A stretch of 64,000 bases of DNA, from the NCBI GenBank assembly GCA_963730535.1, contig CAVSRU010000012.1, positions 1 through 64,000 on the forward strand. The letters are read 5' to 3'. A program made the position numbers and the translations under genes. The notes beneath the pieces are model-generated. The model did not search any database, was not told the DNA's origin, and worked only from the letters and a program-made list of their open reading frames with translations. This document shows, piece after piece, positions 50,063-58,649 of this stretch (the stretch's first letter is position 1; each line of letters opens with the position of its first letter). Source of the DNA: DASSUW01 sp963730535. GTDB taxonomy: Bacteria; Actinomycetota; Thermoleophilia; Solirubrobacterales; Solirubrobacteraceae.

Positions 50063-50947
50063 GTGCCCCGTGCCCTCGTCTGGAGCCTCTATGCCGGCCT
50101 CGTGCTGATCTGGTCGAGCACGTGGGTGGTGATCAAGATCGGGCTCGAGGACGTGCCTCCGCTGCTCGGGGCGGGGATCCGGTTCGCGGTCGCGGGGGCT
50201 GGGCTGCTCGTCGCCGCTCAGGTGCTGGGGCGGTCGTTGCGGACCGACGTCGTGCTCGCGGCGATCCTCGGGACGCTGCCGTTCGCCGCCGCCTATGGGC
50301 TGATCTACTGGGGTGAGCAGTACGTGCCGTCGGGGCTCGCGGCCGTGCTCTTCGGGGTGATGCCGCTGTACTCGGCGACGATCGCGTCGCTGGCGCTGGC
50401 CGACGAGCCGCTGCACCCGCGGCTGCTGGCCGGGATCGCCGTGGCGATCGGCGGGCTGGCGCTCGCGTTCGGAGAGTCGCTGGCGCTCGGGGACGCTGAG
50501 TGGGCGCTGCTCGCCGCGATCGCGTGCGCGCTGGCGCCGCTGGCCAGCGCGGTCGGCAACGTGGCGATCAAGCGGCGCGGTGCGGCGCTCGACGCGGTGG
50601 TGCTCAACGGCTGGGCGATGCTCGGCGGCGGGCTGCTGCTGCTGGTCGCGTCAGCTCCCATCGAGGACTGGGCGAGCGCCACCTGGACGGGGCAGGCCCT
50701 CGGGTCGATCGCGTACCTGGCGGCGATCGGCTCGGCACTGACCTTCGTGACCCTGACGATCCTGCTGCGCGAGCTGCCCGCCGTGACGATTTCCTACATC
50801 ACGCTCCTGCTGCCCTTCGGGGCGCTTGCGTTCGGCGCCGCGCTCTACGACGAGCGGGTGACCGTGGCCGCCGTGGCCGGGGCGCTGCTCGTGGCGTGCG
50901 GCCTCGCGGTCGCGCAGTGGCCGCGCCGCCGCGCGGCCGTCGTCTGA
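50063..50947 (+). CDS. EamA/DMT-family transporter
   Basis: 294 residues from GTG 50063. Ten membrane spans in two five-span EamA repeats, opening LVWSLYAGLVLIWSSTWVVI, with IYWGEQYVPSGLAAVLFGVM marking the end of the first repeat. Drug/metabolite transporters of this type export amino acids or metabolites. It stands alone, with repeat copy C immediately upstream in place of a long promoter region. Confidence 0.92.
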   Translation: MPRALVWSLYAGLVLIWSSTWVVIKIGLEDVPPLLGAGIRFAVAGAGLLVAAQVLGRSLRTDVVLAAILGTLPFAAAYGLIYWGEQYVPSGLAAVLFGVMPLYSATIASLALADEPLHPRLLAGIAVAIGGLALAFGESLALGDAEWALLAAIACALAPLASAVGNVAIKRRGAALDAVVLNGWAMLGGGLLLLVASAPIEDWASATWTGQALGSIAYLAAIGSALTFVTLTILLRELPAVTISYITLLLPFGALAFGAALYDERVTVAAVAGALLVACGLAVAQWPRRRAAVV

Positions 50948-50959
50948 CGCGCGGCGACG

Positions 50960-51328
50960 CTACGCGTGGCTGCTCGCGAAGCCGGCCGCCGGGCGCATCT
51001 CTTCGGGAACGTCGGAGACCTGCTCGAACTGGTCACCGACCGCGGTGATCGCAAGCAGTCGCGAGACGGCGGGGCCCCCGCGGACCAGCAGCAGCCGGCG
51101 GCGCTCCCGCTTGGCCCGCCGGCGGGCGGCGAGCAGGCGGGCGAGGCCGCAGGAGTCCAGAAAGGCGAGACCACGCAGGTCGAGCACCAGGCACGACGGC
51201 CGCGCGCTCTCCACCCGCTTGAGCTCCTCGTCGAACGTGTAGGCATGCTCGAGGTCCAGCTCACCACGGAGCGCTATGCGCACCGCGCCGCCAGCGAGTG
51301 GCTCGATGGTCAGCCCTAGGCCTCGCAT
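50960..51328 (-). CDS. STAS-domain anti-anti-sigma-like protein
   Basis: 122 residues. The STAS domain has VRIALRGELDLEHAYTFDEE and the phospho-Ser loop LAFLDSCGLARLLAARRRAK. A ribosome site AAGGGGAAAG lies just before ATG 51328. It is convergent with the EamA gene and divergent from the GH3 gene. The 80-bp upstream gap holds two CCCCTTGT direct repeats (51336 and 51366 areas), possibly promoter-related. The partner kinase could be the MEDS ATPase at 19599, but that is only a suggestion. Confidence 0.88.
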   Translation of the reverse strand: MRGLGLTIEPLAGGAVRIALRGELDLEHAYTFDEELKRVESARPSCLVLDLRGLAFLDSCGLARLLAARRRAKRERRRLLLVRGGPAVSRLLAITAVGDQFEQVSDVPEEMRPAAGFASSHA

Positions 51329-51408
51329 CGCTTTCCCCTTGTGTTAGTGATCTGACCAACTCTACCCCTTGTCGGGGTCCGCCTACCGCTTCGCCATCAT
51401 CGGCGGCC

Positions 51409-52557
51409 ATGGGGACGGAACGAGCGCGCGTGCGCCAGCGCCGCCTGCGGGTCGCCGCGGCAGCCGTCGCGGCGTTCGCGATCGGGGCCGCGATCGGCGC
51501 GCGCGGCGGCGAGGAGCCGGCGTCAGCGCCGACGCCCCGAGCGCCTGAGCCGTCGGCCACCGCCACCCCGCCCGCCGAGGCAGTCGATCGCCTTTCGCTC
51601 CCCCAGCAGGTCGGCCGCATGGTCATCCTCCGCTTCGCCGGTACCGAGGCGCCCGGCTACGTGCGGGAGGCGCTGCGACGGCGGCGCGTGGCCGGGGTGA
51701 TCCTGTTCCGCGACAACGTCGCAGACGAGGCACAGGTACAGGCGCTCACCGCCGCCCTGCGCGAGGCCTCCGGTGACCTCGAGCCGCTCGTGTGCGTGGA
51801 CCAGGAGGGCGGCGAGGTCCGGATCCTGCCGTGGGCGCCGCCGGAGCGTTCAGCGCCCGAGCAGCAGGCCTCCGGCACCGTGCGCGAGGACGCCGCCGAC
51901 GCCGGGCGGGCGCTCGCCGTCGCCGGCGTCAACGTCACGCTGGCGCCCGTCGCCGACCTCCCCAGCGTCGACGGCTCCGCCCTTGCCGGCCGCGCCTTCA
52001 CATCAGACCCGGACGCGGCGACGGCGGCGGTCGCCGAGTCGATCGCCGGCTGGCAGGAGGCGGGCGTGGCCACCACCGTCAAGCACTTCCCCGGCCTCGG
52101 CGGCGCCACGGTCAACACCGACGACGGGCCAGCCACGATCGAGCGCACCCGCGACGAGCTCGACGACGACCTCGCCCCGTTCGTCTGGGCCGTCGAGGCC
52201 GGTACCCAGTTCGTGATGGCCTCGCACGCGACCTACCCGGCACTCGACGAGACGCACATTGCCTCGCAGTCGCCGGCCGTCATCGACGGGCTCCTGCGCG
52301 AGGAGCTCGGCTACGACGGCGTGGTGATGACCGACTCGCTCGAGGCCGCCGCCGTCCAGGCCGTCGCCGACGTCGAGGAGGCGGCGGTCGCTTCGGCCGG
52401 GGCCGGCGTGGACCTGATCCTCACGACGGGGCGCGGCTCGTACAGCCGCGTGTTCCGCGCCCTGCTCGCCCGCGCGCGCGAGGACCCGGCGTTCCGGGAC
52501 CGCGTCCGCGCCTCGGCCGCCCGGGTGCTCGCCGCGCAATCATCCCTCGATGGCTGA
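51409..52557 (+). CDS. Glycoside hydrolase family 3 N-terminal domain protein (NagZ-like), membrane-anchored or secreted
   Basis: 382 residues from ATG 51409. An N-terminal Arg-rich then hydrophobic segment (LRVAAAAVAAFAIGAAIGAR) acts as signal or anchor. A Pro/Ala/Thr linker follows, then the GH3 barrel: CVDQEGGEVRIL, VKHFPGLGGATVNTD (Lys-His substrate contacts) and GVVMTDSLEAAAV (nucleophile Asp). NagZ removes N-acetylglucosamine from muropeptides; here the protein is probably outside the cytosol, so the substrate may be the cell wall itself. Overlaps the thioredoxin-like gene by 8 bp. Confidence 0.9.
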   Translation: MGTERARVRQRRLRVAAAAVAAFAIGAAIGARGGEEPASAPTPRAPEPSATATPPAEAVDRLSLPQQVGRMVILRFAGTEAPGYVREALRRRRVAGVILFRDNVADEAQVQALTAALREASGDLEPLVCVDQEGGEVRILPWAPPERSAPEQQASGTVREDAADAGRALAVAGVNVTLAPVADLPSVDGSALAGRAFTSDPDAATAAVAESIAGWQEAGVATTVKHFPGLGGATVNTDDGPATIERTRDELDDDLAPFVWAVEAGTQFVMASHATYPALDETHIASQSPAVIDGLLREELGYDGVVMTDSLEAAAVQAVADVEEAAVASAGAGVDLILTTGRGSYSRVFRALLARAREDPAFRDRVRASAARVLAAQSSLDG

Positions 52558-53083
52558 CTTCCAGATCGGGGACCCCGTCCCGGCCTTCACGCTGACCGAC
52601 ACCGAGGGCGCCGAGCACACCGTTCCCGCCGCCGAGGCCCCGCCCGCGACCGTGCTGCTGCAGACCTGCAACCACTGCCCGTACGTGATCGCCTGGAACC
52701 CGCGCCTGCGCGCGGTCGCCGAGGAGTACGCCCCGCGCGGGGTCCGCTTCCTCGCGATCTCCTCTAACGACGCCGACCGCTACCCGGCCGACTCGCCCGA
52801 GCGCATGGCGCAGTTCGTACGCGAGCACGACTGGCCGATCCCGTATGCGTTCGACGAGTCGCAGGACGTCGCCCGCGCATTGGGCGCCGAGCGCACGCCG
52901 CACGTGTTCGTGCTCGACGGAGAGCAGCGCCTCGTGTACCGCGGCGCACCGGATTCCGACCACCAGGATCCGGGGCAGGACGCCGCCTGGCTGCGGGGTG
53001 CGCTCGACGCCGTGCTGGAGGGGGACGAGGTCGAGCGCGCCGAGACGCCGGCGCGCGGCTGCTCGATCAAGTGGAGGGCATGA
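52550..53083 (+). CDS. Thioredoxin-fold (AhpC/TSA-type redoxin) protein
   Basis: 177 residues. FQIGDPVPAFTLTDTEGAEH then the active site LLQTCNHCPYVIAWNPRL, a CxxC at about residues 40-43. FLAISSNDADRYPADSPERM, then TPHVFVLDG containing the cis-Pro. The family, often labelled thioredoxin family or redoxin, has peroxide- or disulfide-reducing roles. No signal peptide is seen. It overlaps the GH3 gene and lies 20 bp before the FtsH-like gene. Confidence 0.9.
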   Translation: MADFQIGDPVPAFTLTDTEGAEHTVPAAEAPPATVLLQTCNHCPYVIAWNPRLRAVAEEYAPRGVRFLAISSNDADRYPADSPERMAQFVREHDWPIPYAFDESQDVARALGAERTPHVFVLDGEQRLVYRGAPDSDHQDPGQDAAWLRGALDAVLEGDEVERAETPARGCSIKWRA

Positions 53084-53103
53084 GCAGGAACTAGAATCGG
53101 CAC

Positions 53104-55482
53104 GTGAGCCGCCGGGTGAACGAACACAGCGTCGCGCTCGCGCGCGAGTGGCGGCGGCTCGGCCGCATCGCGACGGTCGTCGCGATCGTCACCTCGCCCG
53201 CGCTCTTCGTCGCGCTCTACGACCGGGCCGAGTGGCCGCTGGCGTGGGCGCTCGTCGGTACGCTGCTCGGCGTCGCCGCCTTCCGCGGGCTGATCGACGT
53301 GCTGGCCCACAAGCTGATCCCGGCGCCCTCGCTGTACGGCGCCGAGCGGGAGCTGCGCAGCGAGGATGTGGTGTCCCGGCGGCGGCTGTGGTACTGGCGG
53401 CGCAAGTACCGCCGGCTCGTGTGGCTGCTCGCGATCGTCACGGTCGCGACGCTGATCGCGATGGCCTACAACGCGATCTCCGGGGGCGACTCGTCGTTCA
53501 TGGGCGGCCTGCGCACGCTCGGCGACGTGGCGGCGTCGTTCGCGCCGATCATGCTCGCCTACCTGCCGATCATCTCGATCCTCTTCTTCGCCAACTTCCT
53601 GATCCTCTTCGGCCCGATGCTGGCGCTCGGGCTGGGCCAGATCAAGGGCTACGAGCCGGGCGACGCGGACTGGGGCGTGAAGATGGCCGACGTCCGCGGC
53701 CAGGCGGAGGCGAAGCAGGAGATCACCCGCGTGGTCTCGCTCTGGCAGTCGGGCGAGGCGTTCGAGAAGGCGGGCGGCAAGCGCGAGCGCGGCGTGCTCT
53801 TCCTCGGCGCCCCCGGCACGGGCAAGACGATGCTCTCCAAGGGCATCGCGACCTCGTTCAACTGCCCGTTCGTCACGATCCCGGGCTCGGGCTTCGCGCA
53901 GACCTTCATCGGCATGGACGCGGTGCTCGTGCGCTTCCTCGCCTTCAAGGCCAAGCGGCTCGCCGCCAAGTGGGGCGGCCAGTGCATCGTCTTCATCGAC
54001 GAGATCGACGCCGTCGGGCGGCGCCGGCAGGCGCTCGGCTCGGGCTTCTCCCCCACCCCGAACGCCATCCCCAGCATCCACGACTACCTGTTCTACGGCC
54101 GCGACGGCGCGCTGACCGCCGACGGCGACCTCGTGCTGGAGACCGCGGCGTGGCGGGAGCGCATGTTCGCGATGCGGGCCGAGCCGCCCGGCCGGATCTA
54201 CCCCGCCTTCTACGACCGGCTGCGGAACATGATCCCGATGATGGGCGGCGGCACGGGCGGCGGGCTCGCGCTCAACCAGCTACTCGTCGTCATGGACGGC
54301 ATCGACGAGCCGCCGGCGACCAAGAAGTTCTTCACGCGCCGCTTCAACACGTTCCTCGACGCCCTGTACGTCGTGCCGCAGCGGATCGGCCGGCTCAAGC
54401 TGCGCCTGCGCCCGCCGCGGCCGCGGCAGGAGCAGATCTACTTCATCGGTGCCTGCAACGTCGCGCTCGAGCAGCTCGACCCCGCGCTCACGCGCCCGGG
54501 CCGGATGGGCCGCCACATCTACTTCCGCACGCCGATGTGGGAGGACCGGCGCGACATCTTCGACCTCTACCTGAACAAGGTCGCCCACGAGCCCGAGCTC
54601 GACGCGCCGGACAAGCGCGACGAGCTGGCGCGGATCACCAACGGCTACTCGCCGGCCATGATCGACCAGGCGTGCTCGCTCGCCCTCACCTACGCGCACG
54701 CCGAGGGCCGGGAGCGCTTCAGCCGCATCGACCTGGTGGAGGCCATGACCACCGTGGAGTCCGGCGTCGCCATCGGGCAGCCCTACCCGAAGCACGAGGA
54801 GCGCGCGACGGCGATCCACGAGGCCGGCCACGCGGTCTGCGGCCACCTGTTCATGGAGAACCGGCTCTCGACCCGGCTGTCGATCCGCAAGCGCGGCTCG
54901 TCGGGCGGCCACCACCAGGCGATGGAGATCGAGGATCGCTTCGGGCACTGGCGCTCGGAGGAGGTCGGCGACCTGATCTGGGGCCTCGGGGCGATGGCCG
55001 CCGAGCACGTCTTCTACGGGCAGAACACCACCGGGGTGACCGGCGACGTCGGCTCGGTCACCTCGCGCGCCGCGCTGATGGTCGGCTTCCGGGCCATGGG
55101 TCCGGCGCCCGTGGACCTCAGCGACCGGATCGAGGACCCCGAGGAGCGCGAGAAAGCCGAGACGAGGATCCGCGAGCGCTTCGAGCGCATCGGCTACCAG
55201 ATCATGAACCGGTCTGGCGGCGGAGTGATGGACGAGAACCCGTTCGCCGCCACGCTCAACGACGCCCAGAAGCGCCCGCTGGTCGCCGCCCTGCTCGGGC
55301 AGTGCTTCGTCGTCGCCTACCAGACGGTGGTGCAGAACCGCGAGGGCACCGACTACGTCGCGAGCCACCTGATCTCCGCCAAGGAGCTCTACGGCGACGA
55401 GGTCACGCGGCTGCTCGACGACGCGCGGCTCGCCAAGCCGGAGATCGACCTCCTGGACGAGGCGGCATGGCCCGCGATCTGA
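53104..55482 (+). CDS. FtsH-like membrane AAA+ zinc metalloprotease with large AAA insertions
   Basis: 792 residues from GTG 53104. Membrane spans lie at about 20-62 and 98-180. The AAA domain has Walker A LGAPGTGKTMLS (about 237), Walker B CIVFIDEIDAVGRRR (about 294) and the RPGR arginine segment DPALTRPGRMGRHI. The protease site is HEAGH (about 572), with a possible third ligand Asp in TGVTGDVGS. Compared with ordinary FtsH, about 75 extra residues lie between Walker B and NQLLVVMDG (about 391). About 40 more lie before the GACNVALEQLDPALTRPGR segment. It overlaps the next membrane protein by 16 bp, so they probably form a complex. Likely role: membrane protein quality control or a specialised regulated proteolysis. 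Confidence 0.9.
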   Translation: MSRRVNEHSVALAREWRRLGRIATVVAIVTSPALFVALYDRAEWPLAWALVGTLLGVAAFRGLIDVLAHKLIPAPSLYGAERELRSEDVVSRRRLWYWRRKYRRLVWLLAIVTVATLIAMAYNAISGGDSSFMGGLRTLGDVAASFAPIMLAYLPIISILFFANFLILFGPMLALGLGQIKGYEPGDADWGVKMADVRGQAEAKQEITRVVSLWQSGEAFEKAGGKRERGVLFLGAPGTGKTMLSKGIATSFNCPFVTIPGSGFAQTFIGMDAVLVRFLAFKAKRLAAKWGGQCIVFIDEIDAVGRRRQALGSGFSPTPNAIPSIHDYLFYGRDGALTADGDLVLETAAWRERMFAMRAEPPGRIYPAFYDRLRNMIPMMGGGTGGGLALNQLLVVMDGIDEPPATKKFFTRRFNTFLDALYVVPQRIGRLKLRLRPPRPRQEQIYFIGACNVALEQLDPALTRPGRMGRHIYFRTPMWEDRRDIFDLYLNKVAHEPELDAPDKRDELARITNGYSPAMIDQACSLALTYAHAEGRERFSRIDLVEAMTTVESGVAIGQPYPKHEERATAIHEAGHAVCGHLFMENRLSTRLSIRKRGSSGGHHQAMEIEDRFGHWRSEEVGDLIWGLGAMAAEHVFYGQNTTGVTGDVGSVTSRAALMVGFRAMGPAPVDLSDRIEDPEEREKAETRIRERFERIGYQIMNRSGGGVMDENPFAATLNDAQKRPLVAALLGQCFVVAYQTVVQNREGTDYVASHLISAKELYGDEVTRLLDDARLAKPEIDLLDEAAWPAI

Positions 55483-56360
55483 TCCCGCCGCCCTCCCCGG
55501 CCGGCCGCCCGCCGCCGGACCAGCCGTCCGAGCCGGTGGCCACCCAGCGCCTCGAGGACGCGACGCGGCTCACCGCGCAGGGCGACCCCGCGCTGCGTCA
55601 GCCCGCCCCCTTCCGTGGCCGCTTCGGCTTCGTGTTCGGCGCGCTGGCCGGGATCGCGGTGTGCGCCGCCGCGCTCGGCGTCGCGCTCATCGCCGCTCCG
55701 GGAGAGGACGGCCCGCTGCTGGCCGAGCACTGGTCGAGCTGGGAGCCCTCGACGACCAGCATGGTCGACGGGGCGTCCGACATCGCGGCGCACGTGGGCC
55801 TCCAGTACCGGCTCGACGGCGGCGACCAGCTCGCGCAGGTGCGCAGCTCGGCGCTCGAGCTCCAGGGCGCGCCGCTGGGCGTCGCCGTGCGGCCGAAGGG
55901 CGGGGAGCTGCGCTTCCTCGAGGGAGACGGCCTCCTCTATGTGCTCAACGGGCTGGGCCCGAACGGCGCGCTGCCGGGGAAGGCGAGCCAGGCACGCGGC
56001 CAGCTGCTCCAGCGCGAGGCGCTCGAGCTGGCGCTCTACTCGTTCCGCTACCTCGACGACGTCACGATGGTCGCGGTGCTGCTGCCCCCGACGGCGTCGA
56101 CGACGTCCGAGTCGCGGTCGAGCAGCGGCGCGGCGCAGACGCGCGCGGTGTTCTACCGCCCCGGCGACCTCCTGAGCCGACTCCAGATCCCGCTCACGCG
56201 CACGCTGCCCGGCGAGCCACCGCGCCCGAAGGCCCTCACCAAGCAGGAGGGCAAGCGGATCGACGACCTGACGCTGCGCAACCTCTTCCTCGCCTCGGTG
56301 CAGCCGCTGAAGGCCGACCAGAGCTACCTCGTCCTGGTCGAGCCCGACAAGGTCTCCTGA
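55467..56360 (+). CDS. Single-span membrane protein partnered with the FtsH-like protease
   Basis: 297 residues from ATG 55467, inside the end of the protease gene. A Pro-rich cytosolic start (LIPPPSPAGRPPPDQPSEPV) is followed by one membrane span at about 55-75 (FVFGALAGIAVCAAALGVAL) and an extracytoplasmic domain of about 215 residues. No known domain recognised. Features: WSSWEPSTTSMVDGASDIAA, LYVLNGLGPNGALPGK, TRAVFYRPGDLLSRL, and an ending LKADQSYLVLVEPDKVS. The overlap with the protease suggests an adaptor or modulator, as HflK/HflC or YccA are for FtsH elsewhere; this is inference. Confidence 0.78.
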   Translation: MARDLIPPPSPAGRPPPDQPSEPVATQRLEDATRLTAQGDPALRQPAPFRGRFGFVFGALAGIAVCAAALGVALIAAPGEDGPLLAEHWSSWEPSTTSMVDGASDIAAHVGLQYRLDGGDQLAQVRSSALELQGAPLGVAVRPKGGELRFLEGDGLLYVLNGLGPNGALPGKASQARGQLLQREALELALYSFRYLDDVTMVAVLLPPTASTTSESRSSSGAAQTRAVFYRPGDLLSRLQIPLTRTLPGEPPRPKALTKQEGKRIDDLTLRNLFLASVQPLKADQSYLVLVEPDKVS

Positions 56361-56527
56361 CGGGGCTCGAACCCGGGGCACGCCGTGACCGGCAGCGGCG
56401 GGTACTTGGCGTAGCGCTCGGGCTCGGTGCGGTGGCGCTCGCAGAGCGAGAACGTCGAGCCGCGCGTGGTGTGCACGAGCCGCTGGTGCCGGCAGCGATC
56501 GCAGAGGCCGGCCTGCGCCCGGCTCAC
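56324..56527 (-). CDS. Small zinc-ribbon-like protein
   Basis: 67 residues from GTG 56527 (MSRAQAGLCDRCRHQRLVHT). Four cysteines, CDRC near residue 9, a third in SLCERHR and a fourth in VTACPGFEPR, suggest a zinc-binding fold. The spaced YAKYPPLPVTACPG motif recurs in small proteins I recall from related genomes. Function unknown. It overlaps the upstream gene (GTGA) and is convergent with the FtsH-partner gene over 37 bp. Confidence 0.65.
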   Translation of the reverse strand: MSRAQAGLCDRCRHQRLVHTTRGSTFSLCERHRTEPERYAKYPPLPVTACPGFEPRQETLSGSTRTR

Positions 56528-56826
56528 CGAAGGCCGCGATGGCCCATGCGCGCCAGGTCTTCGTGGTGCCGCGTCACGCGCTGCTTGACCGGGTCGCCGT
56601 CGGCGCGGTTGTGCACGAGGCCCCACATCGCGTCGGCCACCTGCTCCGCGCTCTCGGGCGTCGCGCGCGACCGCATCTCGTCTACGAGCGCCAATTCCAG
56701 GCGCTCGATCTTCTCTTCGGCCGTGCCCTCGCCGAGCGACGGGAGCGGGACGCCGCGTAGGTGCTCGTCCCACGCGCCTTTGACCATGGCGAAGCGGTTC
56801 CGGAGGGAGATCGCGTCGTCTGTCAT
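56524..56826 (-). CDS. Hypothetical helical protein
   Basis: 100 residues from ATG 56826 (MTDDAISLRNRFAMVKGAWD). EHLRGVPLPSLGEGTAEEKI then ERLELALVDEMRSRATPESA suggests a coiled helical protein. No recognised family. It is coupled to the zinc-ribbon gene and divergent from the ABC exporter. The 36-bp gap contains ATACGTAT at 56845-56852, the only AT-rich part and a possible shared promoter element. Confidence 0.6.
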   Translation of the reverse strand: MTDDAISLRNRFAMVKGAWDEHLRGVPLPSLGEGTAEEKIERLELALVDEMRSRATPESAEQVADAMWGLVHNRADGDPVKQRVTRHHEDLARMGHRGLR

Positions 56827-56862
56827 GCAGCGCGCGAGTGTCGCATACGTATCGTGTTCGCG

Positions 56863-58629
56863 GTGAACATCTTCGTCCGGCTCCTCGGCTTCCTGCGCCC
56901 GTTCCGGGCCGGTGCCGCGTGGTCGCTGGGGCTCGCCGCCGTCGCCATGGCGGCGACCGTCGCGATCCCGTGGCTGACCGGTCGAGGCGTCGACGCGATC
57001 GACCGCGGAGACCGGGGCGACCTCCGGCTGTACGCCGGGCTCGTGGTGCTCGCCGCGCTGCTGCGGCTCGTGCTGTCCGTCTCCCGCCGGCTGGTGGCGG
57101 GGCGGGTGTCGCTCGGCGTCGAGCTGAACCTCCGCAACCTGATGTACGAGCACCTGCAGGCGCTCGAGCTCGGCTTCTTCGCCCGCCAGCAGACCGGCCA
57201 GCTGATGTCGCGCGCGACCGTCGACCTCAACAGCGTGCGCTTCTTCCTCGGCTACGGGCTCGTGTTCATCCTCCAGAGCGCGCTGACGATCCTGCTGGCC
57301 TCGGCTGCGATGTTCCTTCTCCAACCGGGCCTGGCGGCGCTCGCCCTGCTCCCCGTGCCCTTCGTCGTCCTCGTGGCGGCACGCTACGGGCGGCGCTCGC
57401 GGCCGGCGCTGCAGGAGGTCCAGCAGCGGATCGCGGAGCTGACCGCCGACGTCGAGGAGAACGTCTCGGGCGTGCGCGTGGTCAAGGCCTTCGCCGCCGA
57501 GGAGCGTCAGCTCGGGCGTTTCGACACCACCGTGTCGCGCGTGTTCGACCAGTCGATGATCGCCACCCGCCTGCGCGCCTTCTACAACCCGTTCATCGGC
57601 TTCCTGCCCAACCTCGGGCTCGCCGTGATCCTGCTGGTCGGCGGGCGTCAGGTCGTGCGGGGCTCGCTTTCGCTGGGCGACTTCACGGCCTTCTACACCT
57701 ACCTGCTGATGCTGATCGGGCCGATGCGCCAGCTCGGCATCGCGCTCGGGCTGGCCCAGCGCGCCACGGCGTCAGGCGCGCGCATCTTCGAGCTGCTCGA
57801 CCGCGAGCCGCGGATCGTGGCGCCCGAGGACGCCCCGCCGCTGCCGGCCGGGAACGGACGGGTCGAGCTGCGTGAGGTGGCGTTCGCGTACGAAGGCGCG
57901 CCGGCGCCGGCACTGCGCGACATCGACCTCGTGATCGAGGCGGGCACGACGGTGGCGCTGGTCGGCGCCACCGGCTCCGGCAAGACGACGCTCGTGCAGC
58001 TGCTGGGCCGGCTCTACGACGTCACGGAGGGCGCCGTGCTGATCGACGGCGCCGACGTCCGCGAGGTCGACCTGCCGTCGCTGCGGCGCTCGATCGCGGT
58101 GGTCGACGACGACCCGTTCCTGTTCTCGGCGAGCGTGGCCGAGAACATCGCCTACGGGCGGCCGGACGCGTCGCGGGAGGAGATCGAGCGCGCGGCCGAG
58201 CGTGCGCAGGCGTCCGAGTTCATCGCCGAGCTGCCGAACGGCTTCGATACCCGCGTGGGCGAGCGCGGCCTGACCCTCTCCGGGGGCCAGCGCCAGCGGA
58301 TCGCGATCGCCCGCGCGCTGCTCGCCGACCCGCGCATCCTCGTCCTCGACGATGCCACCAGCTCGGTCGACGCGTCGACCGAGCAGGCGATCAAGGTCGC
58401 CCTGCGCGAGGTGATGGCGGGCCGGACGACGTTCGTGATCGCCCACCGGCTGTCGACGATCGCGCTGGCCGACGACATCGTCGTGCTCGAAGGCGGCCGG
58501 ATCGCCGCGCGCGGCACCCACGCGGAGCTGCTCGAGCGCAGCGAGCTATACGCGGAGATCGCCGAGAAGGGCCTGCCCGACCAGGTGTTCCTCAACCGCA
58601 GGCCGCGTGAGGCGGTGGCGGGCCTCTGA
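56863..58629 (+). CDS. ABC exporter half-transporter (degenerate-site subunit)
   Basis: 588 residues from GTG 56863 (GTG 56854 possible). Six membrane spans at about 1-320, then an NBD with Walker A VGATGSGKTTLVQL, signature LTLSGGQRQRIAIARAL and Walker B ILVLDDATSSVD. The catalytic Glu after Walker B is Asp, the classical change in one subunit of heterodimeric exporters (BmrC, TM287). The partner is the next gene. Together they would export lipids or drugs. Confidence 0.93.
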   Translation: MNIFVRLLGFLRPFRAGAAWSLGLAAVAMAATVAIPWLTGRGVDAIDRGDRGDLRLYAGLVVLAALLRLVLSVSRRLVAGRVSLGVELNLRNLMYEHLQALELGFFARQQTGQLMSRATVDLNSVRFFLGYGLVFILQSALTILLASAAMFLLQPGLAALALLPVPFVVLVAARYGRRSRPALQEVQQRIAELTADVEENVSGVRVVKAFAAEERQLGRFDTTVSRVFDQSMIATRLRAFYNPFIGFLPNLGLAVILLVGGRQVVRGSLSLGDFTAFYTYLLMLIGPMRQLGIALGLAQRATASGARIFELLDREPRIVAPEDAPPLPAGNGRVELREVAFAYEGAPAPALRDIDLVIEAGTTVALVGATGSGKTTLVQLLGRLYDVTEGAVLIDGADVREVDLPSLRRSIAVVDDDPFLFSASVAENIAYGRPDASREEIERAAERAQASEFIAELPNGFDTRVGERGLTLSGGQRQRIAIARALLADPRILVLDDATSSVDASTEQAIKVALREVMAGRTTFVIAHRLSTIALADDIVVLEGGRIAARGTHAELLERSELYAEIAEKGLPDQVFLNRRPREAVAGL

Positions 58630-58649
58630 GCACGCGGCGCGCCGACATC

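Noticed and set aside
52845..55466. Upstream part of the long plus-strand frame that ends at 56360
   Set aside because: It is out of frame with the FtsH-like protease; only the part from ATG 55467 looks coding.
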